From Prinia subflava (Eukaryota > Chordata > Aves > Passeriformes > Cisticolidae), in the NCBI RefSeq assembly GCF_021018805.1, contig NW_026961076.1, positions 156,335 through 220,334 of the forward strand: 64,000 nucleotides of DNA. The letters are read 5' to 3'. The first letter of the stretch is position 1, and each line of letters starts with the position of its first letter. Below, one piece after another: positions 49,601 through 62,497 of the stretch. A program made the position numbers and the translations under genes. Under the pieces are notes generated by a model. The model was not told where the DNA came from, made no database searches, and saw only the letters and a list, made by a program, of their open reading frames with translations.

Positions 49601-50820
49601 ATGAAAACAAAAGTCATGTTAGTTGTTTGTGCTGCCAACCAGCAGAGAAGCTGCTGCAGACCCTCTCTTGCCTTATCCATTACTGCTTTTACGCTGCACC
49701 GGTTGGTGTTTTTCATGTCCATAGAAGGAGAACTAAAGCCTGTTACTGCCTAATTTACTAAGTTTCTGTGATAGAGCTATGTAACATAAAGATTTCCTTT
49801 ACAGAGTGAACTGTGATCTCTGCTTTTGGTTTCTATAGTTTGCTTTCTGGAGTTGATCAAAACACAAGTCTTGTTAGTTGCTTGTGTTTGCCAACCACCA
49901 GAGAAGCTGCTGCAGACACTTTCATGCCTTATGCTTTCCTTGCTTACACTCTGTACCAGTTAGTGTTTCCCATGTCTATAGAGCAAGACCAAAGCTGGTA
50001 TTGCCTAATTTGATAGAGTTCCATGTAAGAGCTATGTAACATAAAGATTTGCTTTACAGAGCGAACTGTGATCTCTGCTTTTGGTTTCTATAGTTTGCTT
50101 TCTGGAGTTGATCAAAACACAAGTCTTGTTAGTTGCTTGTGTTGCCAACCACCAGAGAAGCTGCTGCAGACACTTTCATGCCTTATGCTTTCTTTGCTTA
50201 CACTCTGTACCAGTTAGTGTTTCCCATGTCTATAGAGCAAGACCACAGCTGGTATTGCCTAATTTGGTAGAGTTCCATGTAAGAGCTATGTAACATAAAG
50301 ATTTGCTTTTCAGAGTGAACAGTGATCTCTGCTTTTGATTTCCATGGCTTGCTTTCTGGAGTTGATGAAAACACAAGTCTTGTTAGTTCTTTGTGCTGCC
50401 AATCAGCAGAGAAGCTGCTGCAGACCCTCTCTTGCCTTATCCATTACTGGCTTTTACGCTGCACCTTTGGTGTCTTTTATGTCCATAGAGGAGAACTAAA
50501 GCTGTTACTGCCTAATTTACTAAGTTTCTGTGATAGAGCTATGTAACATAAAGATTTGCTTTACAGAGTGAACTGTGATCTCTGCTTTTGGTTTCTATAG
50601 TTTGCTTTCTGGAGTTGATCAAAACACAAGTCTTGTTAGTTGCTTGTGTTGCCAACCACCAGAGAAGCTGCTGCAGACACTTTCATGCCTTATGCTTTAC
50701 TTGCTTACACTCTGTACCAGTTAGTGTTTCCCATGTCTATAGAGCAAGACCAAAGCTGGTATTGCCTAATTTGATAGAGTTCCATGTAACAGCTATGTAA
50801 CATAAAGATTTGCTTTTCAA
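46168..50820. other. Indel-rich patch, probable uncorrected consensus
   Basis: About 30 one-base insertions or deletions occur between 46,302 and 50,488, mostly in runs of two to four identical bases. Examples are tttctgagttg (46,302), aattttacta (46,459), gcttgcttctgg (46,801), gtttggttttctgg (47,054), agcttggtatt (47,461), gtgtgccaacc (48,369), aagattgctttcag (49,033), tttaccagag (49,544), aaagcctgtt (49,738) and catagaggag (50,488). Substitutions frame it at 46,170, 48,602, 48,906, 50,247 and 50,819. The monomer types underneath are still legible: A 47039, A 47293, A 47547, Bt 47801, A 48056, F 48308, B2 48560, T 48814, Bt/B3 49066, A' 49318, B 49571, A 49826, A 50081, Bt 50335. Confidence 0.85.
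48308..49317 (+). repeat. F-B2-T-B3 cassette, copy 11, with many one-base indels
   Basis: It is the counterpart of copy 4. The order and the markers aagcttctgcag, ccttgtgc, gcagtcactccc and cctatatact are present, but more than ten one-base indels interrupt it. Confidence 0.84.
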
Positions 50821-51349
50821 AGTAAACAGTGATCTCTGCTTTTGGTTTCCATGGCTTGCTTTCTGGAGTTGATGAAAACACAAGTCATGTTAGTTGTTTG
50901 TGGTGCCAACCAGCAGAGAAGCTGCTGCAGACCCTCTCTTGCCTTATCCATTACTTGCTTTTACGCTGCACCTTTGGTGTCTTTCATGTCCATAGAAGGA
51001 GAACTAAAGCTGTTACTGCCTAATTTACTAAGTTTCTGTGATAGAGCTATGTAACATAAAGATTTGCTTTACAGAGTGAACAGTGATCTCTGCTTTTGGT
51101 TTCTATAGTTTGCTTTCTGGAGTTGATCAAAACACAAGTCTTGTTAGTTGCTTGTGTTGCCAACCCCCAAAGAAGCTGCTGCAGACACTTTCATGCCTTA
51201 TGCTTTACTTGCTTACACTCTGTACCAGTTAGTGTTTCCCATGTCTATAGAGCAAGACCAAAGCTGGTATTGCCTAATTTGGTAGAGTTCCATGTAAGAG
51301 CTATGTAACATAAAGATTTGCTTTACAGAGTGAACAGTGATCTCTGCTT

Positions 51350-52366
51350 TTGGTTTCTATGATTTGCTTTCTGGAGTTTATCAAAACACAAGTCTTGTTA
51401 GTTGCTTGTGTTGCCAACGACCAGAGAAGCTTCTGCAGACACTTTCATGCCTTATGCTTTCCTTGCTTACACTCTGTACCAGTTAGTGTTTCCCATGTAT
51501 ATAGAGCAAGACCAAAGCTGGTATTGCCTAATTTGGTAGAGTTCCATGTAAGAGCTATGTAACATAAAGATTTGCTTTTCAGAGTGAACAGTGATCTCTG
51601 CTTTTGGTTTCCATGGCTTGCTTTCTGGAGTTGATGAAAACACAAGTCATGTTAGTTGCTTGTGCTGCCAACCAGCAGAGAAGCTGCTGCAGTCACTCCC
51701 TTGCTTTATCCATTATATGCTTTTACGCTGCACTGGTTGGTGTCTTTCTTGTCCATAGGAGGAGAACTAAAGCTGTTACTGCCTAATTTACTAAGTTTCT
51801 GTGATAGAGCTATGTAACATAAAGATTTGCTTTACAGAGTGAACAGTGATCTCTGCTTTTGGTTTCCATGGTTTGCTTTCTGGAGTTGATCAAAACACAA
51901 GTCTTGTTAGTTGCTTGGGTTGCCAACCACCAGAGAAGCTGCTGCAGACACTTTCATGCCTTATGCTTTACTTGCTTACACTCTGTACCAGTTAGTGTTT
52001 CCCATGTCTATAGAGCAAGACCAAAGCTGGTATTGCCTAATTTGATAGAGTTCCATGTAAGAGCTATGTAACATTAAGATTTGCTTTTCAGAGTGAACAG
52101 TGATCTCTGCTTTTGGTTTCCATGGCTTGCTTTCTGGAGTTGATGAAAACACAAGTCTTGTTAGTTGCTTGTGCTGCCAACCAGCAGAGAAGCTGCTGCA
52201 GACCCTCTCTTGCCTTATCCATTACTGGCTTTTACGCTGCACCTTTGGTGTCTTTCATGTCCATAGAAGGAGAACTAAAGCTGTTACTGCCTAATATACT
52301 AAGTTTCTGTGATAGAGCTACGTAACATAAAGATTTGCTTTACAGAGTGAACTGTGATCTCTGCTT
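51350..52366 (+). repeat. F-B2-T-Bt cassette, copy 12
   Basis: It is the counterpart of copy 5 and carries all its private changes, including gagtttatcaaaac, ccaacgaccag and cttgggttgcc. Confidence 0.87.
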
Positions 52367-55300
52367 TTGGTTTCTATGGTTTGCTTTCTGGAGTTGATCA
52401 AAACACAAGTCTTGTTAGTTGCTTGTGTTGCCAACACCAGAGAAGCTGCTGCAGACACTTTCATGCCTTATGCTTTACTTGCTTACACTCTGTACCAGTT
52501 AGTGTTTCCCATGTCTATAGAGCAAGACCAAAGCTGGTATTGCCTAATTTGGTAGAGTTCTATGTAAGAGCTATGTAACATAAAGATTTGCTTTACAGAG
52601 TGAACTGTGATCTCTGCTTTTGGTTTCCATGGCTTGCTTTCTGGAGTTGATGAAAACACAAGTCATGTTAGTTGTTTGTGCTGCCAACCAGCAGAGAAGC
52701 TGCTGCAGACCCTCTCTTGCCTTATCCATTACTGGCTTTTACGCTGCACCGGTTGGTGTTTTTCATGTCCATAGAAGGAGAACTAAAGCTGTTACTGCCT
52801 AATTTACTAAGTTTCTGTGATAGAGCTATGTAACATAAAGATTTCCTTTACAGAGTGAACTGTGATCTCTGCTTTTGGTTTCTATAGTTTGCTTTCTGGA
52901 GTTGATCAAAACACAAGTCTTGTTAGTTGCTTGTGTTGCCAACCACCAGAGAAGCTGCTGCAGACACTTTCATGCCTTATGCTTTCCTTGCTTACACTCT
53001 GTACCAGTTAGTGTTTCCCATGTCTATAGAGCAAGACCAAAGCTGGTATTGCCTAATTTGATAGAGTTCCATGTAAGAGCTATGTAACATAAAGATTTGC
53101 TTTTCAGAGTGAACAGTGATCTCTGCTTTTGGTTTCCATGGCTTGCTTTCTGGAGTTGATGAAAACACAAGTCATGTTAGTTGTTTGTGCTGCCAACCAG
53201 CAGAGAAGCTGCTGCAGACCCTCTCTTGCCTTATCCATTACTTGCTTTTACGCTGCACCTTTGGTGTCTTTCATGTCCATAGAAGGAGAACTAAAGCTGT
53301 TACTGCCTAATTTACTAAGTTTCTGTGATAGAGCTATGTAACATAAAGGTTTGCTTTACAGAGTGAACAGTGATCTCTGCTTTTGGTTTCTATAGTTTGC
53401 TTTCTGGAGTTGATCAAAACACAAGTCTTGTTAGTTGCTTGTGTTGCCAACAACCAGAGAAGCTGCTGCAGACACTTTCATGCCTTATGCTTTACTTGCT
53501 TACACTCTGTACCAGTTAGTGTTTCCCATGTCTATAGAGCAAGACCAAAGCTGGTATTGCCTAATTTGGTAGAGTTCTATGTAAGAGCTATGTAACATAA
53601 AGATTTGCTTTTCCGAGTGAACAGTGGTTTCTGCTTTTGGTTTCCATGGCTTGCTTTCTGGAGTTGATGAAAACACAAGTCATGTTAGTTGTTTGTGCTG
53701 CCAACCAGCAGAGAAGCTGCTGCAGACACTCCCTTGCCTTATCCATTACTGGCTTTTACGCTGCACCGGTTGGTGTTTTTCATGTCCATAGAAGGAGAAC
53801 TAAAGCTGTTACTGCCTAATATACTAAGGTTCTGTGATAGAGCTATGTAACATAAAGATTTGCTTTTCCGAGTGAACTGTGATCTCTGCTTTTGGTTTCT
53901 ATAGTTTGCTTTCTGGAGTTGATCAAAACACAAGTCTTGTTAGTTGCTTGTGTTGCCAACCACCAGAGAAGCTGCTGCAGACACTTTCATGCCTTATGCT
54001 TTACTTGCTTACACTCTGTACCAGTTAGTGTTTCCCATGTCTATAGAGCAAGACCAAAGCTGGTATTGCCTAATTTGATAGAGTTCCATGTAAGAGCTAT
54101 GTAACATAAAGATTTGCTTTTCAGAGTGAACAGTGATCTCTGCTTTTGGTTTCCATGGCTTGCTTTCTGGAGTTGATGAAAACACAAGTCATGTTAGTTG
54201 TTTGTGCTGCCAACCAGCAGAGAAGCTGCTGCAGACCCTCTCTTGCCTTATCCATTACTTGCTTTTACGCTGCACCTTTGGTGTCTTTCATGTCCATAGA
54301 AGGAGAACTAAAGCTGTTACAGCCTAATTTACTAAGTTTCTGTGATAGAGCTATGTAACATAAAGATTTGCTTTACAGAGTGAACTGTGATCTCTGCTTT
54401 TGGTTTCTATAGTTTGCTTTCTGGAGTTGATCAAAACACAAGTCTTGTTAGTTGCTTGTGTTGCCAACCACCAGAGAAGCTGCTGCAGACACTTTCATGC
54501 CTTATGCTTTACTTGCTTACACTCTGTACCAGTTAGTGTTTCCCATGTCTATAGAGCAAGACCAAAGCTGGTATTGCCTAATTTGATAGAGTTCCATGTA
54601 AGAGCTATGTAACATAAAGATTTGCGTTACAGAGCGAACTGTGATCTCTGCTTTTGGTTTCTATAGTTTGCTTTCTGGAGTTGATCAAAACACAAGTCAT
54701 GTTAGTTGCTTGTGTTGCCAACCACCAGAGAAGCTGCTGCAGACACTTTCATGCCTTATGCTTTACTTGCTTACACTCTGTACCAGTTAGTGTTTCCCAT
54801 GTCTATAGAGCAAGACCAAAGCTGGTATTGCCTAATTTGATAGAGTTCCATGTAACAGCTATGTAACATAAAGATTTGCTTTTCAGAGTGAACAGTGATC
54901 TCTGCTTTTGGTTTCCATGGCTTGCTTTCTGGAGTTGATGAAAACACAAGTCATGTTAGTTGCTTGTGCTGCCAACCAGCAGAGAAGCTGCTGCAGACCC
55001 TCTCTTGCCTTATCCATTACTGGCTTTTACGCTGCACCTTTGGTGTCTTTCATGTCCATAGAAGGAGAACTAAAGCTGTTACTGCCTAATATACTAAGTT
55101 TCTGTGATAGAGCTACGTAACATAAAGATTTGCTTTACAGAGTGAACTGTGATCTCTGCTTTTGGTTTCTATGGTTTGCTTTCTGGAGTTGATCAAAACA
55201 CAAGTCTTGTTAGTTGCTTGTGTTGCCAACCACCAGAGAAGCTGCTGCAGACACTTTCATGCCTTATGCTTTCCTTGCTTACACTCTGTACCAGTTAGTG

Positions 55301-57194
55301 TTTCCCATGTCTATAGAGCAAGACCAAAGCTGGTATTGCCTAATTTGGTAGAGTTCTATGTAAGAGCTATGTAACATAAAGATTTGCTTTACAGAGTGAA
55401 CTGTGATCTCTGCTTTTGGTTTCCATGGCTTGCTTTCTGGAGTTGATGAAAACACAAGTCATGTTAGTTGTTTGTGCTGCCAACCAGCAGAGAAGCTGCT
55501 GCAGACCCTCTCTTGCCTTATCCATTACTGGCTTTTACGCTGCACCGGTTGGTGTTTTTCATGTCCATAGAAGGAGAACTAAAGCTGTTACTGCCTAATT
55601 TACTAAGTTTCTGTGATAGAGCTACGTAACATAAAGATTTGCTTTTCAGAGTGAACAGTGATCTCTGCTTTTGGTTTCTATGGTTTGCTTTCTGGAGTTG
55701 ATCAAAACACAAGTCTTGTTAGTTGCTTGTGTTGCCAACCACCAGAGAAGCTGCTGCAGACACTTTCATGCCTTATGCTTTCTTTGCTTACACTCTGTAC
55801 CAGTTAGTGTTTCCCATGTCTATAGAGCAAGACCAAAGCTGGTATTGCCTAATTTGATAGAGTTCCATGTAAGAGCTATGTAACATAAAGATTTGCTTTT
55901 CAGAGTGAACAGTGATCTCTGCTTTTGGTTTCCATGGCTTGCTTTCTGGAGTTGATGAAAACACAAGTCTTGTTAGTTGTTTGTGCTGATAATCAGCAGA
56001 GAAGCTGCTGCAGACCCTCTCTTGCCTTATCCATTACTGGCTTTTACGCTGCACCTTTGGTGTCTTTCATGTCCATAGAAGGAGAACTAAAGCTGTTACT
56101 GCCTAATTTACTAAGTTTCTGTGATAGAGCTATGTAACATAAAGATTTGCTTTACAGAGTGAACTGTGATCTCTGCTTTTGGTTTCTATAGTTTGCTTTC
56201 TGGAGTTGATCAAAACACAAGTCTTGTTAGTTGCTTGTGTTGCCAACCACCAGAGAAGCTGCTGCAGACACTTTCATGCCTTATGCTTTACTTGCTTACA
56301 CTCTGTACCAGTTAGTGTTTCCCATGTCTATAGAGCAAGACCAAAGCTGGTATTGCCTAATTTGATAGAGTTCCATGTAAGAGCTATGTAACATAAAGAT
56401 TTGCGTTACAGAGCGAACTGTGATCTCTGCTTTTGGTTTCTATAGTTTGCTTTCTGGAGTTGATCAAAACACAAGTCATGTTAGTTGCTTGTGTTGCCAA
56501 CCACCAGAGAAGCTGCTGCAGACACTTTCATGCCTTATGCTTTACTTGCTTACACTCTGTACCAGTTAGTGTTTCCCATGTCTATAGAGCAAGACCAAAG
56601 CTGGTATTGCCTAATTTGATAGAGTTCCATGTAACAGCTATGTAACATAAAGATTTGCTTTTCAGAGTGAACAGTGATCTCTGCTTTTGGTTTCCATGGC
56701 TTGCTTTCTGGAGTTGATGAAAACACAAGTCATGTTAGTTGTTTGTGCTGCCAACCAGCAGAGAAGCTGCTGCAGACCCTCTCTTGCCTTATCCATTACT
56801 TGCTTTTACGCTGCACCTTTGGTGTCTTTCATGTCCATAGAAGGAGAACTAAAGCTGTTACTGCCTAATTTACTAAGTTTCTGTGATAGAGCTATGTAAC
56901 ATAAAGATTTGCTTTACAGAGTGAACAGTGATCTCTGCTTTTGGTTTCTATAGTTTGCTTTCTGGAGTTGATCAAAACACAAGTCTTGTTAGTTGCTTGT
57001 GTTGCCAACCCCCAAAGAAGCTGCTGCAGACACTTTCATGCCTTATGCTTTACTTGCTTACACTCTGTACCAGTTAGTGTTTCCCATGTCTATAGAGCAA
57101 GACCAAAGCTGGTATTGCCTAATTTGGTAGAGTTCCATGTAAGAGCTATGTAACATAAAGATTTGCTTTACAGAGTGAACAGTGATCTCTGCTT

Positions 57195-58211
57195 TTGGTT
57201 TCTATGATTTGCTTTCTGGAGTTGATCAAAACACAAGTCTTGTTAGTTGCTTGTGTTGCCAACCACCAGAGAAGCTTCTGCAGACACTTTCATGCCTTAT
57301 GCTTTCCTTGCTTACACTCTGTACCAGTTAGTGTTTCCCATGTATATAGAGCAAGACCAAAGCTGGTATTGCCTAATTTGGTAGAGTTCCATGTAAGAGC
57401 TATGTAACATAAAGATTTGCTTTTCAGAGTGAACAGTGATCTCTGCTTTTGGTTTCCATGGCTTGCTTTCTGGAGTTGATGAAAACACAAGTCATGTTAG
57501 TTGCTTGTGCTGCCAACCAGCAGAGAAGCTGCTGCAGTCACTCCCTTGCTTTATCCATTATATGCTTTTACGCTGCACTGGTTGGTGTCTTTCTTGTCCA
57601 TAGGAGGAGAACTAAAGCTGTTACTGCCTAATTTACTAAGTTTCTGTGATAGAGCTATGTAACATAAAGATTTGCTTTACAGAGTGAACAGTGATCTCTG
57701 CTTTTGGTTTCCATGGTTTGCTTTCTGGAGTTGATCAAAACACAAGTCTTGTTAGTTGCTTGTGTTGCCAACCACCAGAGAAGCTGCTGCAGACACTTTC
57801 ATGCCTTATGCTTTACTTGCTTACACTCTGTACCAGTTAGTGTTTCCCATGTCTATAGAGCAAGACCAAAGCTGGTATTGCCTAATTTGATAGAGTTCCA
57901 TGTAAGAGCTATGTAACATTAAGATTTGCTTTTCAGAGTGAACAGTGATCTCTGCTTTTGGTTTCCATGGCTTGCTTTCTGGAGTTGATGAAAACACAAG
58001 TCTTGTTAGTTGCTTGTGCTGCCAACCAGCAGAGAAGCTGCTGCAGACCCTCTCTTGCCTTATCCATTACTGGCTTTTACGCTGCACCTTTGGTGTCTTT
58101 CATGTCCATAGAAGGAGAACTAAAGCTGTTACTGCCTAATATACTAAGTTTCTGTGATAGAGCTACGTAACATAAAGATTTGCTTTACAGAGTGAACTGT
58201 GATCTCTGCTT
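57195..58211 (+). repeat. F-B2-T-Bt cassette, copy 13
   Basis: It is the counterpart of copy 6, with catgtatatagag in F. Confidence 0.87.
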
Positions 58212-59990
58212 TTGGTTTCTATGGTTTGCTTTCTGGAGTTGATCAAAACACAAGTCTTGTTAGTTGCTTGTGTTGCCAACCACCAGAGAAGCTGCTGCAG
58301 ACACTTTCATGCCTTATGCTTTACTTGCTTACACTCTGTACCAGTTAGTGTTTCCCATGTCTATAGAGCAAGACCAAAGCTGGTATTGCCTAATTTGGTA
58401 GAGTTCTATGTAAGAGCTATGTAACATAAAGATTTGCTTTACAGAGTGAACTGTGATCTCTGCTTTTGGTTTCCATGGCTTGCTTTCTGGAGTTGATGAA
58501 AACACAAGTCATGTTAGTTGTTTGTGCTGCCAACCAGCAGAGAAGCTGCTGCAGACCCTCTCTTGCCTTATCCATTACTGGCTTTTACGCTGCACCGGTT
58601 GGTGTTTTTCATGTCCATAGAAGGAGAACTAAAGCTGTTACTGCCTAATTTACTAAGTTTCTGTGATAGAGCTATGTAACATAAAGATTTCCTTTACAGA
58701 GTGAACTGTGATCTCTGCTTTTGGTTTCTATAGTTTGCTTTCTGGAGTTGATCAAAACACAAGTCTTGTTAGTTGCTTGTGTTGCCAACCACCAGAGAAG
58801 CTGCTGCAGACACTTTCATGCCTTATGCTTTCCTTGCTTACACTCTGTACCAGTTAGTGTTTCCCATGTCTATAGAGCAAGACCAAAGCTGGTATTGCCT
58901 AATTTGATAGAGTTCCATGTAAGAGCTATGTAACATAAAGATTTGCTTTTCAGAGTGAACAGTGATCTCTGCTTTTGGTTTCCATGGCTTGCTTTCTGGA
59001 GTTGATGAAAACACAAGTCATGTTAGTTGCTTGTGCTGCCAACCAGCAGAGAAGCTGCTGCAGACCCTCTCTTGCCTTATCCATTACTTGCTTTTACGCT
59101 GCACCTTTGGTGTCTTTCATGTCCATAGAAGGAGAACTAAAGCTGTTACTGCCTAATTTACTAAGTTTCTGTGATAGAGCTATGTAACATAAAGGTTTGC
59201 TTTACAGAGTGAACAGTGATCTCTGCTTTTGGTTTCTATAGTTTGCTTTCTGGAGTTGATCAAAACACAAGTCTTGTTAGTTGCTTGTGTTGCCAACCAC
59301 CAGAGAAGCTGCTGCAGACACTTTCATGCCTTATGCTTTACTTGCTTACACTCTGTACCAGTTAGTGTTTCCCATGTCTATAGAGCAAGACCAAAGCTGG
59401 TATTGCCTAATTTGGTAGAGTTCCATGTAAGAGCTATGTAACATAAAGATTTGCTTTACAGAGTGAACAGTGATCTCTGCTTTTGGTTTCTATAGTTTGC
59501 TTTCTGGAGTTGATCAAAACACAAGTCTTGTTAGTTGCTTGTGTTGCCAACCACCAGAGAAGCTGCTGCAGACACTTTCATGCCTTATGCTTTCCTTGCT
59601 TACACTCTGTACCAGTTAGTGTTTTCCATGTCTATAGAGCAAGACCAAAGCTGGTATTGCCTAATTTGGTAGAGTTCCATGTAAGAGCTATGTAACATAA
59701 AGATTTGCTTTTCAGAGTGAACAGTGATCTCTGCTTTTGGTTTCCATGGCTTGCTTTCTGGAGTTGATGAAAACACAAGTCATGTTAGTTGTTTGTGCTG
59801 CCAACCAGCAGAGAAGCTGCTGCAGACCCTCTCTTGCCTTATCCATTACTTGCTTTTACGCTGCACCTTTGGTGTCTTTCATGTCCATAGAAGGAGAACT
59901 AAAGCTGTTACTGCCTAATTTACTAAGTTTCTGTGATAGAGCTATGTAACATAAAGATTTGCTTTACAGAGTGAACAGTGATCTCTGCTT

Positions 59991-60354
59991 TTGGTTTCTA
60001 TAGTTTGCTTTCTGGAGTTGATCAAAACAAAAGTCTTGTCTGTTGTTTGTGTTCCCAAGAAATAGAGAAGGTGCTGAAGGCGCTTTCCTGCCTTTTGCAG
60101 TACCAGTTTACACTTTGCACATGTATGTGTTTTGCTTGTCACCAGACCACGAATAAAGGTGGGTACTTCCTAATTTGCTTGAATTCCATGAAAGAGCCAT
60201 GTAACAGAAACCTTTCCTTTGACACTCCACCGGTTGATGTTTCTCATGTCTATAGAGCAAGACCAAAGCTGTTACTGCCTAATTTGCTAAGTTTCCATGA
60301 AAGAGCACTGTAACATAAAGCTTTGCTTTTCCGAGTGAACAGTCGTTTCTGCTT
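59991..60354 (+). repeat. C' element
   Basis: It is the counterpart of 23327 at a distance of 36,664 bp, with the same gtcgtttctg junction. Confidence 0.9.
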
Positions 60355-60609
60355 TTGGTTTCCATGGCTTGCTTTCTGGAGTTGATGAAAACACAAGTCA
60401 TGTTAGTTGTTTGTGCTGCCAACCAGCAGAGAAGCTGCTGCAGACACTCTCTTGCTTTATCCATTACTGGCTTTTACGCTGCACCGGTTGGTGTCTTTCA
60501 TGTCCATAGAAGGAGAACTAAAGCTGTTACTGCCTAATTTACTAAGTTTCTGTGATAGAGCTACGTAACATAAAGATTTGCTTTACAGAGTGAACAGTGA
60601 TCTCTGCTT

Positions 60610-61626
60610 TTGGTTCCTATGATTTGCTTTCTGGAGTTGATCAAAACACAAGTCTTGTTAGTTGCTTGTGTTGCCAACCACCAGAGAAGCTTCTGCAGAC
60701 ACTTTCATGCCTTATGCTTTCCTTGCTTACACTCTGTACCAGTTAGTGTTTCCCATGTCTATAGAGCAAGACCAAAGCTGGTATTGCCTAATTTGGTAGA
60801 GTTCCATGTAAGAGCTATGTAACATAAAGCTTTGCTTTTCCGAGTGAACAGTGATCTCTGCTTTTGGTTTCCATGGCTTGCTTTCTGGAGTTGATGAAAA
60901 CACAAGTCATGTTAGTTGCTTGTGCTGCCAACCAGCAGAGAAGCTGCTGCAGTCACTCCCTTGCTTTATCCATTATATGCTTTTACGCTGCACTGGTTGG
61001 TGTCTTTCTTGTCCATAGGAGGAGAACTAAAGCTGTTACTGCCTAATTTACTAAGTTTCTGTGATAGAGCTATGTAACATAAAGATTTGCTTTACAGAGT
61101 GAACAGTGATCTCTGCTTTTGGTTTCCATGGTTTGCTTTCTGGAGTTGATCAAAACACAAGTCTTGTTAGTTGCTTGTGTTGCCAACCACCAGAGAAGCT
61201 GCTGCAGACACTTTCATGCCTTATGCTTTACTTGCTTACACTCTGTACCAGTTAGTGTTTCCCATGTCTATAGAGCAAGACCAAAGCTGGTATTGCCTAA
61301 TTTGATAGAGTTCCATGTAAGAGCTATGTAACATTAAGATTTGCTTTTCAGAGTGAACAGTGATCTCTGCTTTTGGTTTCCATGGCTTGCTTTCTGGAGT
61401 TGATGAAAACACAAGTCTTGTTAGTTGCTTGTGCTGCCAACCAGCAGAGAAGCTGCTGCAGACCCTCTCTTGCCTTATCCATTACTGGCTTTTACGCTGC
61501 ACCTTTGGTGTCTTTCATGTCCATAGAAGGAGAACTAAAGCTGTTACTGCCTAATATACTAAGTTTCTGTGACAGAGCTATGTAACATAAAGATTTGCTT
61601 TACAGAGTGAACTGTGATCTCTGCTT
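60610..61626 (+). repeat. F-B2-T-Bt cassette, copy 14
   Basis: It is the counterpart of copy 7, including ggttcctatgatttgc and the gctttgcttttccgag junction. Confidence 0.87.
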
Positions 61627-62133
61627 TTGGTTTCTATGGTTTGCTTTCTGGAGTTGATCAAAACACAAGTCTTGTTAGTTGCTTGTGTTGCCAACACCAG
61701 AGAAGCTGCTGCAGACACTTTCATGCCTTATGCTTTACTTGCTTACACTCTGTACCAGTTAGTGTTTCCCATGTCTATAGAGCAAGACCAAAGCTGGTAT
61801 TGCCTAATTTGGTAGAGTTCTATGTAAGAGCTATGTAACATAAAGATTTGCTTTTCAGAGTGAACAGTGATCTCTGCTTTTGGTTTCCATGGCTTGCTTT
61901 CTGGAGTTGATGAAAACACAAGTCATGTTAGTTGTTTGTGCTGCCAACCAGCAGAGAAGCTGCTGCAGACCCTCTCTTGCCTTATCCATTACTTGCTTTT
62001 ACGCTGCACCTTTGGTGTCTTTCATGTCCATAGAAGGAGAACTAAAGCTGTTACTGCCTAATTTACTAAGTTTCTGTGATAGAGCTATGTAACATAAAGA
62101 TTTGCTTTACAGAGTGAACAGTGATCTCTGCTT

Positions 62134-62497
62134 TTGGTTTCTATAGTTTGCTTTCTGGAGTTGATCAAAACAAAAGTCTTGTCTGTTGTTTGTGTTCCCA
62201 AGAAATAGAGAAGGTGCTGAAGGCGCTTTCCTGCCTTTTGCAGTACCAGTTTACACTTTGCACATGTATGTGTTTTGCTTGTCACCAGACCACGAATAAA
62301 GGTGGGTACTTCCTAATTTGCTTGAATTCCATGAAAGAGCCATGTAACAGAAACCTTTCCTTTGACACTCCACCGGTTGATGTTTCTCATGTCTATAGAG
62401 CAAGACCAAAGCTGTTACTGCCTAATTTGCTAAGTTTCCATGAAAGAGCACTGTAACATAAAGCTTTGCTTTTCCGAGTGAACAGTGGTTTCTGCTT
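62134..62497 (+). repeat. C' element, last in window
   Basis: It is the counterpart of 25470 at a distance of 36,664 bp, keeping the 2,143-bp spacing from the previous C'. Confidence 0.9.

Larger units (their letters stand above)
59991..62133. repeat. 2,143-bp octamer 9: C'-B-F-B2-T-Bt-A'-Bt
   Basis: Starts: 59991, 60355, 60610, 60864, 61119, 61373, 61627, 61880. It matches octamer 1 and not octamer 5 at the informative places: gctttgcttttccgag after F, and an ordinary B2 tail. The 36.67-kb copy was therefore taken from octamer 1's region. Confidence 0.9.
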
